This document shows positions 42,603 through 42,970 of a DNA stretch of 42,970 bases, piece after piece (the first letter of the stretch is position 1; each line of letters begins with the position of its first letter). The stretch spans positions 1 through 42,970 of the forward strand of contig DXHX01000040.1 of NCBI GenBank assembly GCA_019113205.1. Reading direction: 5' to 3'. Made by a program: the position numbers and the translations under genes. The notes beneath the pieces are model-generated. The model had not been told where the DNA came from. It saw only the letters and a list, made by a program, of their open reading frames with translations, and searched no databases. Origin of the DNA: Candidatus Pseudogracilibacillus intestinigallinarum (GTDB lineage Bacteria > Bacillota > Bacilli > Bacillales > Amphibacillaceae).

Positions 42603-42970
42603 ATGAAACATGTAATCGACATGAATAATGTATCATGGAAAAGAGAAGGAAAAACAATCATTCAAGATATTGACTGGGAAGTGAACTCTGGAGAGCACTG
42701 GGCTGTATTAGGGTTAAATGGTGCTGGTAAAACGACATTGCTCAATATGGTTAATGGTTATATTTGGCCAACGACAGGAACGGTTTCAGTATTAGGCGAA
42801 ACTTTTGGAAAAACTGATATACATAAACTTCGCCGCTCCATCGGATGGGTCAGTTCTTCCTTAGGTGAACGTATCAATGGAAGACATATGGCAGAAGACA
42901 TCGTCGTTAGCGGAAAATTTGCTTCGGTCGGCTTAGTATTTGCAGAACCTACTCCTGAAGATTTTGAAGC
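42603..42970 (+). CDS. ABC transporter ATP-binding protein, N-terminal part (runs off the window)
   Basis: ATG 42603 follows AGAAGAGGTGATAGAG and begins an ABC ATPase. Walker A is GLNGAGKTT (about residues 38-46), and a SIGWVSSSL segment sits in the Q-loop region with Ser in place of the usual Gln. The form resembles YlmA/ModF-like ATPases that occur without a permease gene. 122 codons are visible, and the signature and Walker B motifs lie beyond the edge. The transported substrate is unknown. Confidence 0.88.
   Translation, partial: MKHVIDMNNVSWKREGKTIIQDIDWEVNSGEHWAVLGLNGAGKTTLLNMVNGYIWPTTGTVSVLGETFGKTDIHKLRRSIGWVSSSLGERINGRHMAEDIVVSGKFASVGLVFAEPTPEDFE

Overview
The window is 42,970 bases of a low-GC chromosome with gene order, ribosome-binding sites and protein families typical of the Bacillaceae (Bacillales, Firmicutes). 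Signs of this are an argCJBD-carB-argF operon, CvfB/YitL, sporulation protein YtaF, a 7Fe-type Bacillus ferredoxin, Lin0512 and frequent TTG/GTG starts after strong AGGAGG-like sites. I cannot name the genus. There are no tRNA or rRNA genes, no CRISPR array, and no insertion sequence or phage module. Apart from two broken genes this is ordinary chromosomal backbone.

Layout. 1-2,400: the end of an unknown gene, then an asparaginase and an alpha/beta hydrolase on the minus strand. 2,650-11,270: one arginine operon (argC, argJ, argB, argD, carB, argF) with a sigma-A promoter carrying an ARG-box-like site and an intrinsic terminator. It lacks carA, the glutaminase subunit that normally precedes carB. 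11,100-11,430: an intergenic repeat-like element and hairpins. 11,540-13,780: a MarR regulator, a luciferase-like flavin monooxygenase and an FMN reductase behind a palindromic operator. 13,820-15,930: malate dehydrogenase and ilvE (minus), the latter with a CodY-box-like site at its promoter. 16,070-20,360: a complete TRAP transporter plus an acyl-CoA-dehydrogenase-fold enzyme that lacks the usual catalytic-Glu motif. 20,400-23,090: a manganese-type ABC uptake operon (minus). 23,200-26,000: a chemotaxis receptor and a CDF metal exporter.

26,200-33,100: a fumarylacetoacetate-hydrolase gene broken by an in-frame TAG, a small membrane protein, CvfB, a CPBP protease, an SDR oxidoreductase, YtaF, a second chemotaxis receptor of unusual topology, and ferredoxin. 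33,100-37,560 (minus): a small protein, a HAD phosphatase, and a three-gene unit of Tat-signal gluconate dehydrogenase subunit 3, GMC dehydrogenase and TatA. 37,560-39,390 (minus): a DHA2 multidrug exporter. 39,480-42,970: a DUF1801-like gene broken by an in-frame TGA, DNA topoisomerase III, a Lin0512 gene and the start of an ABC ATPase.

The most striking structure is the roughly 300-nt leader of the multidrug exporter (39,046-39,352, minus strand). It has a consensus promoter, a short upstream ORF folded into a long rod-like hairpin, a further hairpin, and an intrinsic terminator. The terminator's 3' arm doubles as the Shine-Dalgarno of a second 9-codon ORF. The 3' arm of the rod can pair with the 5' arm of the terminator. 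This has the architecture of a ribosome-sensing, probably drug-responsive, transcription attenuator, and I do not recognise it as a named family.
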